Shown in pieces: positions 8,340-20,919 of a stretch of DNA of 64,000 bases (its first letter is position 1; each line of letters starts with the position of its first letter). Under the pieces are notes generated by a model. It was given only the letters and a program-made list of their open reading frames with translations, was not told the DNA's origin and searched no databases. This DNA is from Halomarina halobia (GTDB lineage: Archaea; Halobacteriota; Halobacteria; Halobacteriales; Haloarculaceae): assembly GCF_029338575.1 (NCBI RefSeq), contig NZ_CP119992.1, forward strand, positions 1,798,001 to 1,862,000, given 5' to 3'. The position numbers and the translations under genes are program-made.

Positions 8340-9212
8340 TTACGCGTCCTCGGTGGTGGCGAGGAGGGTCGGACTCTCCTCCGCGCGCGGTCCGGAGAGA
8401 CCGATCGATCGAACGTGAAATCCCAGATCCGACAGGGCATCACGAATCGTCTCGGTGTTCCCGTGAGGCTCGACGCAGACGACGCGACAATGGTCGGCCG
8501 ACAACGACCGCCACAGACCGCGAATCACCGCGGGGGCAGCACCCTCGACGTCGATCTTCACCACTGTCGGCGCAGGTATCTCTCCCGCCTCCACGAGGGC
8601 GTCGCCCGGAACAGCATCGACGGACACCACATCGATCCGATCGCTGGAGACGTCGCGAACGAGCGATCCCTGTTGGCTACCTGCCTTTCTCGTGTTCAAC
8701 ACGCTGAACGTGACTGTTCCCTCGCTGTCCGAGAGGGCGACCTCCTGGACCGTCGCGCCGACGCCGTTCACCTCGATGTTTCGACGGAGCGACGCGAGAT
8801 TTGGCGGATACGGTTCGAACGCAACGACCTCACCCCCGGGGAGAGCGTCGCCGATGAGGCAGGTGTACGTGCCGACGTTCGCGCCGACGTCGTAGAACAC
8901 GTCGTCGGGTTCGAGACGGTCTAACAGTGCCTCGATCACCGGTTGCTCCTCACCGGCGATGGCGTTCACGACGCGGTACTCGGGATACGTCGATATCGGG
9001 AACGAGGCGCTCGCTCGACCGACTCGAACGGCGACCTCGTCGTCCACGAACGGCTGTAACACGCGCCAGTAGGCCTCGCGCGCGTACGGCGTCGCGTTGG
9101 TGGCCTCCATCACGCTCCTCACCGGCCCTCGGTACAGGTACGACGGTGCCGACTTTATTCCATTAGATAATTCTCTGATCATATCCTTGGGAGTGTTATT
9201 CGGCAATCTCAT
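8340..9212 (-). CDS. FkbM-family S-adenosylmethionine methyltransferase
   Basis: A 290-residue class I methyltransferase. The SAM motif I is VFYDVGANVGTYTCLIGDAL, followed by VVAFEPYPPNLASLRRNIEVN (acidic residue for ribose) and VVKIDVEGAAPAVIRG, both hallmarks of FkbM proteins that methylate sugar or lipid hydroxyls. The N-terminal ~40 residues and the upstream DNA are less GC-rich than surrounding genes, and the gene stands alone, so it may have been acquired with surface-glycan functions. The substrate is unknown. Confidence 0.85.
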   Translation of the reverse strand: MRLPNNTPKDMIRELSNGIKSAPSYLYRGPVRSVMEATNATPYAREAYWRVLQPFVDDEVAVRVGRASASFPISTYPEYRVVNAIAGEEQPVIEALLDRLEPDDVFYDVGANVGTYTCLIGDALPGGEVVAFEPYPPNLASLRRNIEVNGVGATVQEVALSDSEGTVTFSVLNTRKAGSQQGSLVRDVSSDRIDVVSVDAVPGDALVEAGEIPAPTVVKIDVEGAAPAVIRGLWRSLSADHCRVVCVEPHGNTETIRDALSDLGFHVRSIGLSGPRAEESPTLLATTEDA

Positions 9213-9487
9213 TTAACCTTTGCTGCTCTGGCACTCCGAGTGCGACTGTCGTGGAGAACGGCAGGGCGTGCTTTCAGCGTCGTCGAGACCACCGGCGAAG
9301 TCCTCGCTCACCACGACGGGTCAGTTGACGCTGCTGGTTTTCCGCGCGAGTGCCTCGATAGCGACGGTAACTGACGTCCCCGGTCGTTCCGACGGGGATC
9401 GCGAGGACGGCCACTGACGGGACAGTTTAACCCGCCCGGCGAGCGTAACGGGGAACGACCGGCGCTCCGCGCCCGCTCTCGCCGCAG
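9213..9487. other. spacer between divergent genes
   Basis: 275 bases without a credible gene. A TATA-like GTTTAAC at 9424-9430 lies too far from the CDP-alcohol phosphatidyltransferase start (9488) for a leaderless transcript, so that gene may have a leader of about 30-40 bases or start elsewhere. Confidence 0.4.
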
Positions 9488-10321
9488 ATGGACAGCTACG
9501 ACGCCGACGCTGACAGGACGTCCCACCGGGCGCGCAGCCCGTCCGACGGTAGCGCCGCGACCGACCGCCTGCGTCGCGGGTGGGCGGCGGCCGTCGCCGC
9601 GGGCATCGTCGCCCTCGTCGGCGGGGCGAGCGCGCTCGCCGTCGCCGGACCGCCGGGGACGGGCCTCCGCTGGCTGGTCGGTGCGGGCGCGCTCCTCGGT
9701 GCGGAGGCGGCGCTGCTGTGGCGCGCGCTCGGCGACAACCGAACGAGCGCCGGGGGACCCCTCCTGCCCACGCTGGGCCTGGCGAACGCCCTCACGCTCG
9801 TCCGCGGCCTGGCGCTCTCGGGGGTCGCCGGCTTCCTCCTCCTGCCGCCGCCCTCGGGGGCGCTCGCGTGGATCCCCGGACTGCTGTACGGGACGGCGGT
9901 GCTGCTCGACCAACTCGACGGGCGCGTCGCCCGCGGGCGCGGGCGGACGACCCTGCTCGGCGTGCGACTGGACACGGCGTTCGACACGGTCGGTCTGCTG
10001 GTCGCGCCGGTGCTCGCCGTGCGCTACGGGCAGCTCCCGGTCTGGTACCTCGCGGTGAGCGCCGCCCGCTACGTCTTTCTCGCGGGGCTCTTCCTGCGCC
10101 GGCGGCGGGGGCGGCCGATCGCGCCGCTGCCGGAGCGACCCGTCCGCCGGGTCCTCGCGGGCGTCCAGATGGCCGTCGTGAGCCTCGCGCTCCTGCCGGT
10201 GCTCGGCCCGCCGACCACGACGGTCCTCGCGACGGCGGCGATGCTCCCCTTCCTCGCGCAGTTCGCCCGCGACTGGTCGGCGGTGACGTCCCCCGAGGCT
10301 ACCGGATCGACCCCTCGATGA
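9488..10321 (+). CDS. CDP-alcohol phosphatidyltransferase family membrane enzyme
   Basis: A 277-residue protein with about six to seven membrane helices. It has the complete family motif D-G-x2-A-R-x8-G-x3-D-x3-D at residues 144-166 (starting DGRVARGRG). Members join a CDP-activated lipid to an alcohol such as inositol, glycerol phosphate or serine phosphate; archaea use CDP-archaeol. The acceptor cannot be told from sequence. The first ~30 residues are polar and unlike the rest, so translation might start later. Its 3' end overlaps the convergent hydrolase gene by 23 bases. Confidence 0.85.
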   Translation: MDSYDADADRTSHRARSPSDGSAATDRLRRGWAAAVAAGIVALVGGASALAVAGPPGTGLRWLVGAGALLGAEAALLWRALGDNRTSAGGPLLPTLGLANALTLVRGLALSGVAGFLLLPPPSGALAWIPGLLYGTAVLLDQLDGRVARGRGRTTLLGVRLDTAFDTVGLLVAPVLAVRYGQLPVWYLAVSAARYVFLAGLFLRRRRGRPIAPLPERPVRRVLAGVQMAVVSLALLPVLGPPTTTVLATAAMLPFLAQFARDWSAVTSPEATGSTPR

Positions 10322-10856
10322 GGTCGGGGATGCGCTTGCGCACGAGGGCGTAGACGGTGGCGACCGCGACCCCGGAGAGGCAGAGGTAGCGGACCACCCC
10401 CGGGAAGAGCAGGATTCCCGGCGTGGCGAAGAGAGCCGTCAGCGCGAGGTCCTCCGGCGCGCCGTCGTAGCGCACCCACCGGCGGGCGACGAGCCACCGC
10501 CCCGCCGGGTGGAGGTAGACCGCGCGGTCGGTGGTGCGCTCCCAGGGGCGGAGTTCCTCGCCCGCGCCGAGGACGTCCGAGAGGGAGTGGACCGCGGCCG
10601 CGAGGAGGAAGCACGCGAGCGCGACCGACCCCGCGGCGGGGGCGACGACGGCCCACGCCAGCGCCGGGAGCGCCGCCACCCAGTAGAGCGCGGGGAAGTG
10701 CAGCGTCCGGCGGTGCGCGCCCACCAGAAGATCGAGGTCCGGGAGGACGCCGCCCGCGAGCGCGGCGAGCGCGCCGACGGTCGCGTGCTCCGGCGCGAGG
10801 ACCACCAGCGACGAGGCGAGCGCCACCCCGACCGCCGCGTGGGTGGTGACCATCAT
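10299..10856 (-). CDS. YdjM-type membrane-bound metal-dependent hydrolase
   Basis: A 185-residue protein with about five hydrophobic helices, starting MMVTTHAAVGVALASS. THAAVG, GGVLPDLDLL and HRRTLHF provide the histidine/aspartate pattern of the YdjM (LexA-binding, inner-membrane hydrolase) family, with a further HSLSDVLG. The start at 10856 follows a TATA-like stretch near 10882-10889. The catalytic substrate is unknown for the family. Confidence 0.75.
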   Translation of the reverse strand: MMVTTHAAVGVALASSLVVLAPEHATVGALAALAGGVLPDLDLLVGAHRRTLHFPALYWVAALPALAWAVVAPAAGSVALACFLLAAAVHSLSDVLGAGEELRPWERTTDRAVYLHPAGRWLVARRWVRYDGAPEDLALTALFATPGILLFPGVVRYLCLSGVAVATVYALVRKRIPDLIEGSIR

Positions 10857-10932
10857 CGGCGGGAGATGACGCCCGCGGGGTAAGTACTCGACGGCGGTAC
10901 CATCAATACGATTAGGTGTGTACTGTCGTGGC

Positions 10933-11322
10933 ATGGTAACGACCACCGCAGACGGGTTCGCGTTCGACACGAGCACGCTCTCGGGTCTCCACTGGGCCGC
11001 CATCGCGCTCGCGGCGCTGTCGGGCGCGATCCACCTCCGGCTGGGCGTGCAGTTCCTCGCCGAGCCGATGGGAATCGCGTTCCTGCTCGCCGGCCTCGGC
11101 TTCTTCGGGGCGATCGCGCTCGTCCTGCTCGACTACCGGCGACGGCTGGTCTACCTCCTCGGCATCCCGTACACGGCGGTCCAGATCGCCCTCTGGTACC
11201 AGGTGAACGTCGTCGACCTCGGCAAGACCGTCGGCGAACTGGGCGTCGTCGACTACGTAGACAAGGTCGCGCAGGTGCTCCTCCTCGCGCTGCTCGTCGC
11301 GCTGCTGCTGCGCGACCGCTAG
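10933..11322 (+). CDS. four-helix membrane protein
   Basis: A 129-residue protein with hydrophobic segments at about 17-34, 42-66, 70-90 and 110-126. It is conserved in haloarchaea as far as I recognise the pattern (LHWAAIALAALSGAIHLRLG), without known function. The ATG at 10933 was preferred over the one at 10918 because the upstream one adds only MYCRG. It is divergent from the YdjM-like gene with a 76-base shared promoter region. Confidence 0.7.
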   Translation: MVTTTADGFAFDTSTLSGLHWAAIALAALSGAIHLRLGVQFLAEPMGIAFLLAGLGFFGAIALVLLDYRRRLVYLLGIPYTAVQIALWYQVNVVDLGKTVGELGVVDYVDKVAQVLLLALLVALLLRDR

Positions 11323-11426
11323 GGGATCAGGAGCGCTCCGAGAGCGGCGTACCGAACGCCGGGGGAGCGCCGCCGCCGTCGGGCGCCACGACCGTAGCTA
11401 CGCCGCTGTCGGCGTGGCTCCTCGTC

Positions 11427-12008
11427 TCAGTTCTCCTCCAGCGCGTCGATGGCGACGGCGGCGGCGATGATCGCCTCGCGGGGGGCGTCGCCCGCGTCGC
11501 CGACGCGCACGTCATAGACGTCCCGCAGGGAGAACCGCTCCTCGATGCTCCCGATGACCTCGCCGTTCGGTCCCACGACGGAGTAGGAGTGCGGGAGGAG
11601 GCCGAACAGCCCGGAGACGCTCTTCAGGGCCATGACGAGGGCGCTCTCGGACTCGATGCGCGCCCAGAGGACCCCGTCGGGGCTGCGGACGTTGTACACG
11701 TGCGTGAACAGGGTGAACTCCTTCTCGATGACCGCGAAGACCTCGCCCGTGGCCTCGTCCTCCAGCGCGTAGTTGCCCGACACGTCGAGGAGGTTCCGCG
11801 CCTTGATCCGGAAGACGACGTTCCCCTGCGGGTCGGTGAAGGGGAACTCCTCCTTGAGCTTGAAGCGCTTCTTTCGCCCCTTGAGGACGACGTTCCCGCT
11901 CGCGTCCTCGACGGCGTACTTGCTGCGGATGTAGCTCTGTTTGATGACGTACGCGTCGCTCGAGAGGTCGATGCCGCCGATGACGTCCCGGCCCGTCGTA
12001 TCGCTCAT
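11427..12008 (-). CDS. LURP-one-related (tubby-like) protein
   Basis: A 193-residue soluble protein built of beta hairpins with recurring phrases such as YVIKQSYIRSKYAVEDASGN, RIKARNLLDVSGNYALED and SYSVVGPNGEVIGSIEERF, characteristic of the LURP-one/tubby C-terminal fold. These proteins bind lipids or act as scaffolds in plants; the prokaryotic role is not established. Length is normal for the family. A short Ala-rich tail follows the domain. Confidence 0.8.
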   Translation of the reverse strand: MSDTTGRDVIGGIDLSSDAYVIKQSYIRSKYAVEDASGNVVLKGRKKRFKLKEEFPFTDPQGNVVFRIKARNLLDVSGNYALEDEATGEVFAVIEKEFTLFTHVYNVRSPDGVLWARIESESALVMALKSVSGLFGLLPHSYSVVGPNGEVIGSIEERFSLRDVYDVRVGDAGDAPREAIIAAAVAIDALEEN

Positions 12009-12092
12009 GACGACGATTCCTGCGCCATGCGTAATAAGTCTCCGGCTCCGACGGGTCCGTGTCGGTCGACCGTCGGACGCGAATGGCCGGAG

Positions 12093-13022
12093 TCACCGAT
12101 CCAGCGCCGCGCGGACCGCCGGTACGATCCCCCGGAGCGTCCGGTACTCGAGGAGGGCGAAGCCGAGGAAGATGACCGCGAAGCCGGCGACGGTCGTCGC
12201 GGAGACGACCCGATCGAGCAGCGTCCACGAGAGGACCGTGGCGACCATCGGAACGGCGTAACTCACGAGGGTGGCCTCGATGGGGCCGACGAGGTCGAGC
12301 AGTTCGAAGTAGGCGTTGTAGGCGATCGCGGCGCCGAAGACGCTCACGTAGCCGACGGTCGCGAAGGCCGTCGGCGTCCACTCGACGGCCGCGAGCGACT
12401 CGCCCGCGAGCGCGCTCGCCGCGTGGACGACGAGCGCGCTCACCGGCAGCGCCCACGCGACGACGGCGATGCTCGGGATCCCGGCGTCCGCGCGCTTCAG
12501 GAGGGTCGTCCCGAACGCGAGCGCGAGCGCCCCGCCGAGGAGCACCACGCGGCCGCCGACGTCGCCGCCGAGCAGCGACGACGGGTCGGGCTGGACGACC
12601 AGCCCGACGCCGACCAGCCCGAGCAGCAGGCCGGCCAGCCCGCGGTACGACAGTTTCTCCCCGGGTAGCAGCGCCAGTGCGAACGCCGGGGTCAGGACCG
12701 GCGCGAGGCTGAAGACGACGGACGCGACCGCGCCGGGGACGGTTCGCTGCCCGAGAAACAGGAGCGCGTTCGTCAGCCCGATGGCGAGCAGGCCGGCGAC
12801 GAGCACCGCCGCGATGTCGCCGCGGGTGCGGGGACGCCACCGCTCGCGCGTGACCGCGACGTAGGCGAGCAGGAACGCCGCCGCGAGGTCGAACCGGAGG
12901 GCGAGAAACAGGAGCGGCGGGAAGTACGACAGCCCGACCTCGACCGCGACGAACACGCCGCCGAACGTGGACGCGGCGAGGACGAACAGCCAGAGGCGAC
13001 GAAACGGCCCGGCGGTATCCAT
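12093..13022 (-). CDS. EamA/DMT-family transporter
   Basis: A 309-residue protein with ten hydrophobic helices arranged as two five-helix EamA repeats (about residues 5-140 and 150-295), typical of drug/metabolite transporters that export amino acids or other small metabolites. The end of helix 10 is followed by a short basic tail. Substrate unknown. It stands alone between the LURP-one gene and uvrA. Confidence 0.85.
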   Translation of the reverse strand: MDTAGPFRRLWLFVLAASTFGGVFVAVEVGLSYFPPLLFLALRFDLAAAFLLAYVAVTRERWRPRTRGDIAAVLVAGLLAIGLTNALLFLGQRTVPGAVASVVFSLAPVLTPAFALALLPGEKLSYRGLAGLLLGLVGVGLVVQPDPSSLLGGDVGGRVVLLGGALALAFGTTLLKRADAGIPSIAVVAWALPVSALVVHAASALAGESLAAVEWTPTAFATVGYVSVFGAAIAYNAYFELLDLVGPIEATLVSYAVPMVATVLSWTLLDRVVSATTVAGFAVIFLGFALLEYRTLRGIVPAVRAALDR

Positions 13023-13197
13023 TCGTTCCCGGTTACGGACAGGGCGGATAAAGCGCCCGCGTCACCGGACGGTATGACCGCGAGCGTCGGCGGTCCCGCG
13101 AGACGGAAACGGTCGACGGCGCTCGACCGACGCGTTCGCGCCGCGTGCCGGTCGCGCCCGGACCGACAGCGTTTCACCGCTCGCACACTTGACGCAG

Positions 13198-16143
<2,946 letters not shown>

Positions 16144-16173
16144 CCGCGGCTCGCTCCCCGCGCTCGACCGGCG

Positions 16174-17283
16174 CTACCCGACGCGCACCTCGGCCAGCGG
16201 GTCGTACGCCCCGTCGGTCAGTTCGACGCGGTAGGAGCCGTCGAGCGTCGCGACCGCGCCCGAGGGCGGCGTCCGACTCACCTCGACCGCGCCCGTCTCC
16301 CCCGCGGGGCGGTAGAGGTAGACCGTTTCTCCGGGCGCGATCGGGGCATCGAGACGCGCGTCCGCTCCCGAGGCGCCCTCCCAGAGGAACACGCGCGTTC
16401 CGGCGTCGACCGTCGACCGTCCGGTGTTCGTCACGGCGACGTAGTCGTCCCGCATGATCGCCTCGACGATCACCGCGCGTTCGAGCGCGGTGTCGAACCA
16501 GTCGGGACGCGAGACCGACACGTCGCCGACATCCGTGAGTCGGTATCGATACTCCTGGGTGATCTCGGGATCGGCGACGGAGAGGGTCACCGAGAGCGAG
16601 CGGACGCGGCCCTCCGCGTCGACGAGCGCCCGGCCGTCGAACGACGAGACGGCGTGACCGTCGACGGTACCGTCGCGGGTCCCGTTCGCCGCGAGCGTCA
16701 GTGAACCGTTCCCGTGTCGCCCGGCGACGACGTACTCGCCCGCCCGCAGGAACGTCGGCGCGAGGTTCGCGGAATAGTTAGCCCCGAGCGCGCCCGACGG
16801 CTCCGAGGCGCGGTAGATCCCGGTGTCGTTCCCGAAGGGCGTCGAGCGGACGCTGTACTCGACGCTGACGGTGTCGTTCCGCCACGTCTCGGTGTACTGA
16901 TCACGGGAGAGCCCGCCGCTCCGGTCGTACAGTTCGTAGGCCGAGCCGTCCGCGCCGACGCGCACCTCCCAGCGCACCGTGTTCGAGTGGGTCGCGTTGC
17001 CTTCGGTCGGGCGGCTCTCGACCGTGGCCGCGTAGGCGTAGCCGGAACCGGCGAGCGCCTCGACGTGAGCGTCGATCAGCGCCGAGGCGTTCGTCAACCG
17101 CCCGTCGTCGATGCCGACGACCGCCGTGCCGTCCGCCCCGCCGTCAAGCGTGGCCGTCGTCCCGTTCCCGGCGGGTTCCGCGGACGCGTTCGTCTCGTTC
17201 GCACCCGGAACCGTCGATAGGCCGCTACAGCCTGCGAGCAGGAGCACCAGCGCCGCGAGTACCCTCGCCATCGTTCGTACCAT
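16174..17283 (-). CDS. secreted lipoprotein with C-terminal beta domain
   Basis: A 369-residue lipoprotein. The signal MARVLAALVLLLAGCSG contains the lipobox LAGC; an Asn/Ala/Gly-rich linker follows. Residues ~60-250 form a domain with repeated Y-x-Y-x-x and T-W-R-N patterns like haloarchaeal outer-face lipoproteins of unknown role. The last ~100 residues (VIVEAIMRDDYVAVTNTG onward) resemble a lamin-tail/CARDB-like beta sandwich. The start at 17283 fits a TATA box 25-33 bases upstream. Likely surface-anchored; ligand unknown. Confidence 0.75.
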   Translation of the reverse strand: MVRTMARVLAALVLLLAGCSGLSTVPGANETNASAEPAGNGTTATLDGGADGTAVVGIDDGRLTNASALIDAHVEALAGSGYAYAATVESRPTEGNATHSNTVRWEVRVGADGSAYELYDRSGGLSRDQYTETWRNDTVSVEYSVRSTPFGNDTGIYRASEPSGALGANYSANLAPTFLRAGEYVVAGRHGNGSLTLAANGTRDGTVDGHAVSSFDGRALVDAEGRVRSLSVTLSVADPEITQEYRYRLTDVGDVSVSRPDWFDTALERAVIVEAIMRDDYVAVTNTGRSTVDAGTRVFLWEGASGADARLDAPIAPGETVYLYRPAGETGAVEVSRTPPSGAVATLDGSYRVELTDGAYDPLAEVRVG

Positions 17284-17307
17284 TGATCCGTACTTTCTCC
17301 CGTTCGA

Positions 17308-17316
17308 GTATAAATG
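17308..17316 (-). promoter_or_regulatory. TATA box for the lipoprotein gene
   Basis: CATTTATAC on the minus strand begins 33 bases before the ATG at 17283. Confidence 0.6.
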
Positions 17317-17413
17317 TTCGAGGGGCGGAACGGGCGCGAGCGCGCGTCGACGGGAGCACCCGGATGACGGCGGGGCGACAGGCGTTTCCGACCACGCGTG
17401 CGACTAGCTACCG

Positions 17414-18406
17414 ATGACCCGCATCTACGCCGCTCTGCGAAACGCCCTGCTCGTGGCCGACGGCGAACCGGGCGACTGGCACGTCACCGAGCGCCTCGCC
17501 GGCGAGGAGATCCAGTGCGTCGTCGCCGCGCCCGGCCGCCCCGACCGCGTCCTCTGCGGGACGGCCGACGACGGCGTCTACCTGTCGTCGAACGGCGGCG
17601 AGACGTGGAACCGCGTCGGCGAGGGCGTCGTCGGCGACCGGGTGACGGCGCTCGCCGTCTCGCCCGACGACCCCGACGAGCTGTGGGCCGGAACGGAGCC
17701 GAGTCGGGTCTACCGGTCGGGCGACGGCGGCGAGACGTGGGCGGAACGCGAGGGGCTGACCGACCTCCCCTCGGCGTCGGAGTGGTCGTACCCGCCGCGC
17801 CCGCACACCCACCACGTCCGCTGGCTGGAGGTGGATCCGAACGACCCGGCGCACCTGTACGTCGCCGTCGAGGCGGGCGCGCTCGTCCAGACGCGCGACC
17901 GCGGCGAGACCTGGACGGACCGCGTCCCCTCCGCGCGGCGCGACACGCACTCGATGGCGACCCACCCCGACGCGCCGGGGTGGGCCTGGGCGGCCGCGGG
18001 CGACGGCTACGCGGAGACGCGCGACGGCGGCGAGACGTGGGCGCACCCGCAGGAGGGCCTCGATCACCGCTACTGCTGGAGCGTCGCCGTGGACGCGGCC
18101 GACCCGGACGCGGTCCTCCTCTCGTCCGCGCGGGGGGCCTACACCGCCCACAACCCCGACCGCGCGGAGACCTACGTCTACCGCCGCGAGGGCGACGGCG
18201 CGTGGGAGCGGTCGATGGACGGCCTGCCGGGACCCGACGGCCTCCTCCGGCCCGTCCTCGCGTCGGGCGGTCCGGAGGAGTTCTACGCGCTCACGAACCG
18301 CGGCCCCTTCCGCTCGATGGACGGCGGTGAGACGTGGATGCGGCAGGTCTGGCCCTGGCAGGACGGCTACGAGCGCCAGACGCCGCGCGGGCTGGTCGTG
18401 CTCTGA
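17414..18406 (+). CDS. BNR-repeat beta-propeller protein
   Basis: A 330-residue protein with at least five Asp-box (BNR) repeats of the form S-x-D-G-G-E-T-W (SSNGGETW, SGDGGETW, TRDRGETW, TRDGGETW, SMDGGETW), the hallmark of six- or seven-bladed propellers such as sialidases and photosystem assembly factors. No signal peptide and no sialidase catalytic triad are visible, so it is probably a cytoplasmic binding or scaffolding protein rather than an enzyme. It is followed 45 bases later by a flavoprotein reductase. Confidence 0.75.
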   Translation: MTRIYAALRNALLVADGEPGDWHVTERLAGEEIQCVVAAPGRPDRVLCGTADDGVYLSSNGGETWNRVGEGVVGDRVTALAVSPDDPDELWAGTEPSRVYRSGDGGETWAEREGLTDLPSASEWSYPPRPHTHHVRWLEVDPNDPAHLYVAVEAGALVQTRDRGETWTDRVPSARRDTHSMATHPDAPGWAWAAAGDGYAETRDGGETWAHPQEGLDHRYCWSVAVDAADPDAVLLSSARGAYTAHNPDRAETYVYRREGDGAWERSMDGLPGPDGLLRPVLASGGPEEFYALTNRGPFRSMDGGETWMRQVWPWQDGYERQTPRGLVVL

Positions 18407-18451
18407 GGCGAAGCGAGAAGCTATTTGCGGACCCCCTCCGACGGGGGAGTG

Positions 18452-19534
18452 ATGCACGACTTCATCGTCGTCGGCGCGGGGCCCGCGGGGTCGCGCTTCG
18501 CGCGACGGGCGGCCGAGCGCGGTCGGGACGTGCTCGTCTTCGAGCAGGGGGAGATCGGCGAGCCCCTCGCCTGTTCCGGCCACGTGAGCCTCGATATCTG
18601 GGAGTACGTCCCCGAGGCGGCGCGCGCGGACCTCTTCCAGAACGACATCTACGGCGCGCGCTTCCACGTCGGCGGGCCGGACACCCCCGGCGAAGCGTTC
18701 TACAGGCGTGAGGTGATCTCGAACGCGATCGACCGCGTCGGCCTCGATCGAGTCCTCGCGCGTGCGGCGAGCGACGCGGGCGCGGACGTGCGCGACGGCC
18801 ACACCGTCACCGGCGTGGAGGAGCGCCCAGACGGCGTACGGGTGACGGTCAAGGGGCCAGACGGCACGGAGCGCCACGGGGCGCGGATGGTCGTCGGGAG
18901 CGACGGGCCGCGCTCCCGGGTGCGCGCGGAGTGCGGCCTCCCCGAACCGAACGAGTTCCTCCACGGCGTGCTCGGGTTCGACCCCGAACCCGACCACCGG
19001 GACTTCGTGGACGTGCACCTCACCGTCCCGCGCTTCTTCGCGTGGCGCATCCCGCGCGGCGAGGCGGGCGTCGAGTACGGGCTGGGCTGTGCGCCGGGCG
19101 CGGACGTGTCCGGGCGGTTCGACGACCTGTGTACCGCCTACGGCGTCGAACTCGAACGGCGCTGCTCCGGGCTGATCCCCGTCGGACCGCCCGACCGGGT
19201 GACGGGCCGCCGCAGCCTCCTGATCGGCGACGCGGCGGGGCAGACCAAGCCGTTCACCGGCGGCGGCATCCTCTACGGCATGCGCGCGGCCGACCGCGCG
19301 GCCGACCGAGTCGATCCGGACCGCCCGGAGACGCTCGACGACTACGAGCGGGCGTGGCGCGCCGACCTCCGGAACGAGATCCGACTCGGCCGCCTCGTCC
19401 GCGCGGGCTACTCCCTCCCGAAGCCCCTCCAGCGGGTCGGGCTGCGGGCGCTCTCGGGGGAGATCGGGGTGCACATGGACGAGCCCTCGACGCTCTTCTC
19501 CCGGGACCAGTTGCGGGCGCTGCTCGGTCGATAG
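18452..19534 (+). CDS. geranylgeranyl reductase-family FAD flavoprotein
   Basis: A 360-residue flavoprotein. VVGAGPAGSRFARRAAERG (about 6-24) is the FAD-binding dinucleotide fold, and GDAAGQTKPFTGGGI near 265 is the second FAD motif. LACSGHVS matches the region around the redox cysteine in digeranylgeranylglycerophospholipid reductases, which saturate isoprenoid chains of archaeal lipids. It may act on lipids, menaquinone or carotenoid side chains. Start taken at the ATG (18452) directly before the nucleotide-binding strand. Confidence 0.8.
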   Translation: MHDFIVVGAGPAGSRFARRAAERGRDVLVFEQGEIGEPLACSGHVSLDIWEYVPEAARADLFQNDIYGARFHVGGPDTPGEAFYRREVISNAIDRVGLDRVLARAASDAGADVRDGHTVTGVEERPDGVRVTVKGPDGTERHGARMVVGSDGPRSRVRAECGLPEPNEFLHGVLGFDPEPDHRDFVDVHLTVPRFFAWRIPRGEAGVEYGLGCAPGADVSGRFDDLCTAYGVELERRCSGLIPVGPPDRVTGRRSLLIGDAAGQTKPFTGGGILYGMRAADRAADRVDPDRPETLDDYERAWRADLRNEIRLGRLVRAGYSLPKPLQRVGLRALSGEIGVHMDEPSTLFSRDQLRALLGR

Positions 19535-19567
19535 CGCGGGAAGCGAGAAGGGCGGGCCGTCGATTCG

Positions 19568-20782
19568 TCAGTTCAGGTCGTCGTCGGAGTTCAGCCCGAG
19601 CGCGGCCGCGACGTCGAGCAGGCCGTTACCCTGTTCGTCGGCGGAGAGGCCGACGTCCTCGGCGGTCGCGGCGAGACGGTCGCGCGCCTCCGCGTTCGTG
19701 TACCCCCGGGCCATCAACTGACCGCCCGCGCCGGCGACGTGCGGACACGCCATCGACGTGCCCGAGAAGGTGTCGTAGCCGCCGCCGGGAACCGTCGAGA
19801 GGACGTCCGCGCCGGGGGCGGCGAGTTCGACCTCGGAACCGGTCGAGGAGAAGCTCGCGAGCGCGTCGGCGGCGTCCGTCGCGCTGACGGCGATCACCTC
19901 GGAGTAGGCGGCGGGGTAGCCGACGCAGTCGGTGCAGGGGCCGCTGTTGCCCGCCGCGGCGACGAGCAGCACACCTCGCCCGTAGGCGTACGTGCAGGCG
20001 TCCTTCACCGTTTGCGACCCGGAGCTCGCCCCGAGGCTCATGCTGGCGACGTCCCACCCCCGATCGGCAGTGTACTCGAGTCCGGCGGCGACGTCGGAGA
20101 ACGACCCCGAGCCGCGCTTGTCGAGGACCTTCACCGCGTGGAGCGTGGCCTCGGTGCTCACGCCGACGACGCCCTCCGCGTTGTCGACGGCGTCGGTCGT
20201 CCCCGCGCAGTGGGTACCGTGGTCGTTGTCGTCGTCCCAGTCGACGTTGCACGACCGACCGCGGCACTTCACGAACGCCTTCCCCTCCCCCAGGTTCGCC
20301 TCCAGGTCGGGGTGATCGGAGTCGATACCCGTGTCGAGGACGGCGACGTCCGCGCCCGCGCCGGTGTACCCGTTCGCGTGGGCCACCTCCGCGTCCACGC
20401 GATCGACGCCGTAGGGGAGCGTCTGGCCCTCGTCCTCGCCCCCGCCGCCCTCCCAGGGTGGCGCGTTCGCGCCCGGCCGATCGCCGATGGCGTGGACCGT
20501 GCCGTCGGCCTCGACGTACCGCACGTCCCGCCGACGCCGCAGTTCCTCGACGGTCCGGTCGGAGAAGCGACCGGCGACGGCCATCCCGATGTCGCCGAAG
20601 TCGAGCGTGCGTCGGACCGATTCGGCGCGGTCGCGGGCGTCCGCCGCCGCCTCGGGAGAGGTGACGCCGACGACACGGCTCGGCGCGCGGCTCGCGCCGG
20701 CCCCGCCGACGAACAGCGTCCCGACGGTTCCCGCGGCGGTACCCGCCAGGAAGCGGCGTCGTGTGGTGTTATCTCGTACCAT
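19568..20782 (-). CDS. Tat-exported subtilisin-like serine protease (halolysin-like)
   Basis: A 404-residue S8 protease. The N-terminus has the Tat motif TTRRRFLAGTAAG. Residues ~36-98 look like an I9 propeptide inhibitor. The catalytic triad is D150 (DTGID), H188 (DHGTHCAG) and S343 (GTSMACPHVAG), with oxyanion-hole N279. Four cysteines (173, 178, 283, 286) could form disulfides outside the cell. It lacks the C-terminal extension found in some halolysins. Secreted protein degradation is the expected role. Confidence 0.9.
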   Translation of the reverse strand: MVRDNTTRRRFLAGTAAGTVGTLFVGGAGASRAPSRVVGVTSPEAAADARDRAESVRRTLDFGDIGMAVAGRFSDRTVEELRRRRDVRYVEADGTVHAIGDRPGANAPPWEGGGGEDEGQTLPYGVDRVDAEVAHANGYTGAGADVAVLDTGIDSDHPDLEANLGEGKAFVKCRGRSCNVDWDDDNDHGTHCAGTTDAVDNAEGVVGVSTEATLHAVKVLDKRGSGSFSDVAAGLEYTADRGWDVASMSLGASSGSQTVKDACTYAYGRGVLLVAAAGNSGPCTDCVGYPAAYSEVIAVSATDAADALASFSSTGSEVELAAPGADVLSTVPGGGYDTFSGTSMACPHVAGAGGQLMARGYTNAEARDRLAATAEDVGLSADEQGNGLLDVAAALGLNSDDDLN

Positions 20783-20887
20783 ACCATCAGGTCTGCGAGT
20801 AGTCGTTACTTTACTATTCCGGTGAAATTAGGTGAAGACAGGAGGAAGGGACGGTGGTGCCGGAGGGGGAGACGGTGTCTGACGCAA

Positions 20888-20895
20888 GAATTATT
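20888..20895 (+). promoter_or_regulatory. TATA-like box for sepF
   Basis: An AATTATTG stretch lies about 25-32 bases before the sepF ATG. Confidence 0.45.
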
Positions 20896-20919
20896 GCCGC
20901 GCCGGACACCTCACGTGCT

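Noticed and set aside
9220..9417. 65-residue frame in the spacer after the FkbM gene
   Set aside because: No promoter, no acidic bias and no recognisable motif.
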